Origin: Thermoplasmata archaeon
GTDB lineage: Archaea; Thermoplasmatota; Thermoplasmata; Thermoplasmatales; Thermoplasmataceae
Reading direction: 5' to 3'
Assembly (NCBI GenBank): GCA_021802205.1
Contig: JAKAAT010000009.1
Span: 1-42,241 of the forward strand
DNA length: 42,241 nt
Position numbers and translations under genes: made by a program. Below are positions 41,376 to 42,241 of this stretch, piece after piece. The notes under the pieces are model-generated. The model was not told the DNA's origin. It made no database searches and was given only the letters and a program-made list of their open reading frames with translations. Position 1 is the stretch's first letter, and every line of letters begins with the position of its first letter.

Positions 41376-41393
41376 ATGGTTAACAGAAACCAT
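41376..41393 (+). ncRNA. predicted 3' hairpin at IS right end, candidate end of TnpB-associated reRNA/omegaRNA
   Basis: ATGGTT-AACAGA-AACCAT perfect 6-bp stem at 41376-41381/41388-41393 just after the tnpB stop and overlapping the element boundary. Confidence 0.3.
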
Positions 41394-41395
41394 AA

Positions 41396-41922
41396 CCTGA
41401 TGTGGCAAAATCAAATTTTTTTAAATTCATGATCGAAGTTGCTCTTTTATATAGTGGTAAACTTATGTCCAGAAATATTCTCTTAATCAGACCTATAGAA
41501 GACCCTGAACAAACTATTGATAATTTTGAATGGTCAAGGTATAGATCAATATTCTTTTGAAGTGCTGTAAATAGTGATTTATTGATGTCCTCAAATCTCT
41601 AGAATTCATCAAAATAAACCACTGTCTCCTTATGTGTGGAGAGTTCAAATAAACCCATCACAAATAAATCCCAGTCCGGTGGATTGAAAAGTGCTGTATT
41701 AAAATATTCTCTAACTATCAATGAAAATTCCTGCAACAATAAATTTGAGCTTTTCGTGTTATCCACATATAAATATATGCCACCGATTTTATCCATCGTT
41801 TTTTTTATAAGTTCAGTTTTTCCTACCTTTCTCTTACCGTATAAAACAATTAAGGATCTGTATTTTTCTATATCTGATATTAATGCTTCTAATTCTGAAT
41901 CCCTATCAAAAAATATTTCCAT
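41396..41922 (-). pseudogene. archaeal ATPase, N-terminal P-loop fragment (split from 38564-39500; contains amber TAG at 41599-41601)
   Basis: MEIFFDRDSELEALISDIEKYRSLIVLYGKRKVGKTELIKK (P-loop), VVYFDEF-TAG-RFEDINKSLFTALQKNIDLYLDHSKLSIVCSGSSIGLIKRIFLDISLPLYKRATSIMNLKKFDFATS, read on the minus strand. Confidence 0.88.
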
Positions 41923-42137
41923 GATTATATTTATAATGATTATATTAATAATCTTTTTTTATACATAATGATTATCTAATAATTTTTCAAGTCACACGGA
42001 AGAACTATAAGAACAATATATATAATAAAACCGGCTAAGATCATTTCACAATCTTTGGCGATGCATAATCCATATAAGAGAAATATATTAGAATAAAAGA
42101 GATTTTCCGTTATTTAAATCAAAAATATAAAATTATT

Positions 42138-42241
42138 TTAGAAGCTAACCGATGCTGTTGCCATCTTAGCTTTCTGTGTTGGCACTACAAGCGTAACCGT
42201 ATATTTTCCATGTAACTCCATTCCGGTGCTGCTGGTTAAGT
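42138..42241 (-). CDS. C-terminal end of a partial CDS running off the window (possible secreted/Ig-like domain)
   Basis: Minus-strand reading gives LTSSTGMELHGKYTVTLVVPTQKAKMATASVSF-TAA; beta-rich pattern, no family assigned. Confidence 0.5.
   Translation of the reverse strand, partial: LTSSTGMELHGKYTVTLVVPTQKAKMATASVSF

Larger units (their letters stand above)
39501..41395 (+). mobile_element. IS607-family insertion sequence (tnpA serine recombinase + tnpB)
   Basis: CCATAA present at both ends (39495-39500 and 41390-41395); collapsing to one copy restores the interrupted ATPase frame; internal tnpA and tnpB genes. Confidence 0.88.

Noticed and set aside
41922-41985. Repeated ATGATTAT motifs near the ATPase start as a possible CRISPR-like or iteron array
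   Set aside because: Copies are short, unevenly spaced and AT-rich; no spacer/repeat structure, so more likely low-complexity promoter DNA.

Overview
This 42.2 kb AT-rich window has archaeal gene content and looks like a Thermoplasmatales-type acidophile (Ferroplasma, Acidiplasma, Picrophilus or similar). That lineage call is inferred from gene families, not from a search. Most of the window is a dense metabolic chromosome: a tyrosine/homogentisate catabolic operon (HPPD, FAH-family, homogentisate dioxygenase) divergent from acetoacetyl-CoA synthetase; a glycan/flippase/DUF2079 block; PolX; an S9 peptidase; an orphan XdhC; a preQ0/archaeosine cluster (FolE, QueD, QueE); PdxS/PdxT; and a large oxidative TCA block (mdh-sdhABCD convergent with sucCD-94aa-korAB). 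It ends with a PadR/His-rich operon, ALDH, MFS transporters, an asparaginase, an ArsR regulator and an NDH-2-like enzyme. The most interesting part is the right end (38.5-41.9 kb). An IS607-family element (serine recombinase TnpA plus RuvC-type TnpB) has split an archaeal ATPase/DUF234-nuclease gene. Collapsing the element at a shared CCATAA restores a continuous 488-codon frame except for one amber codon. Both that ATPase (at the Walker-B DEFQ motif) and the TnpB carry a single in-frame TAG where glutamine is the plausible ancestral residue. The other chromosomal CDS stops I read are TAA or TGA. Decay by C-to-T transition is the simplest explanation, but amber suppression or recoding can be tested. 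Other candidates are palindromic operators (PadR operon; HPPD/acetoacetyl-CoA synthetase intergenic), a GC-rich intergenic island that may be an ncRNA, and a small uncharacterised gene embedded between sucCD and korAB. I saw no CRISPR array, rRNA or tRNA.
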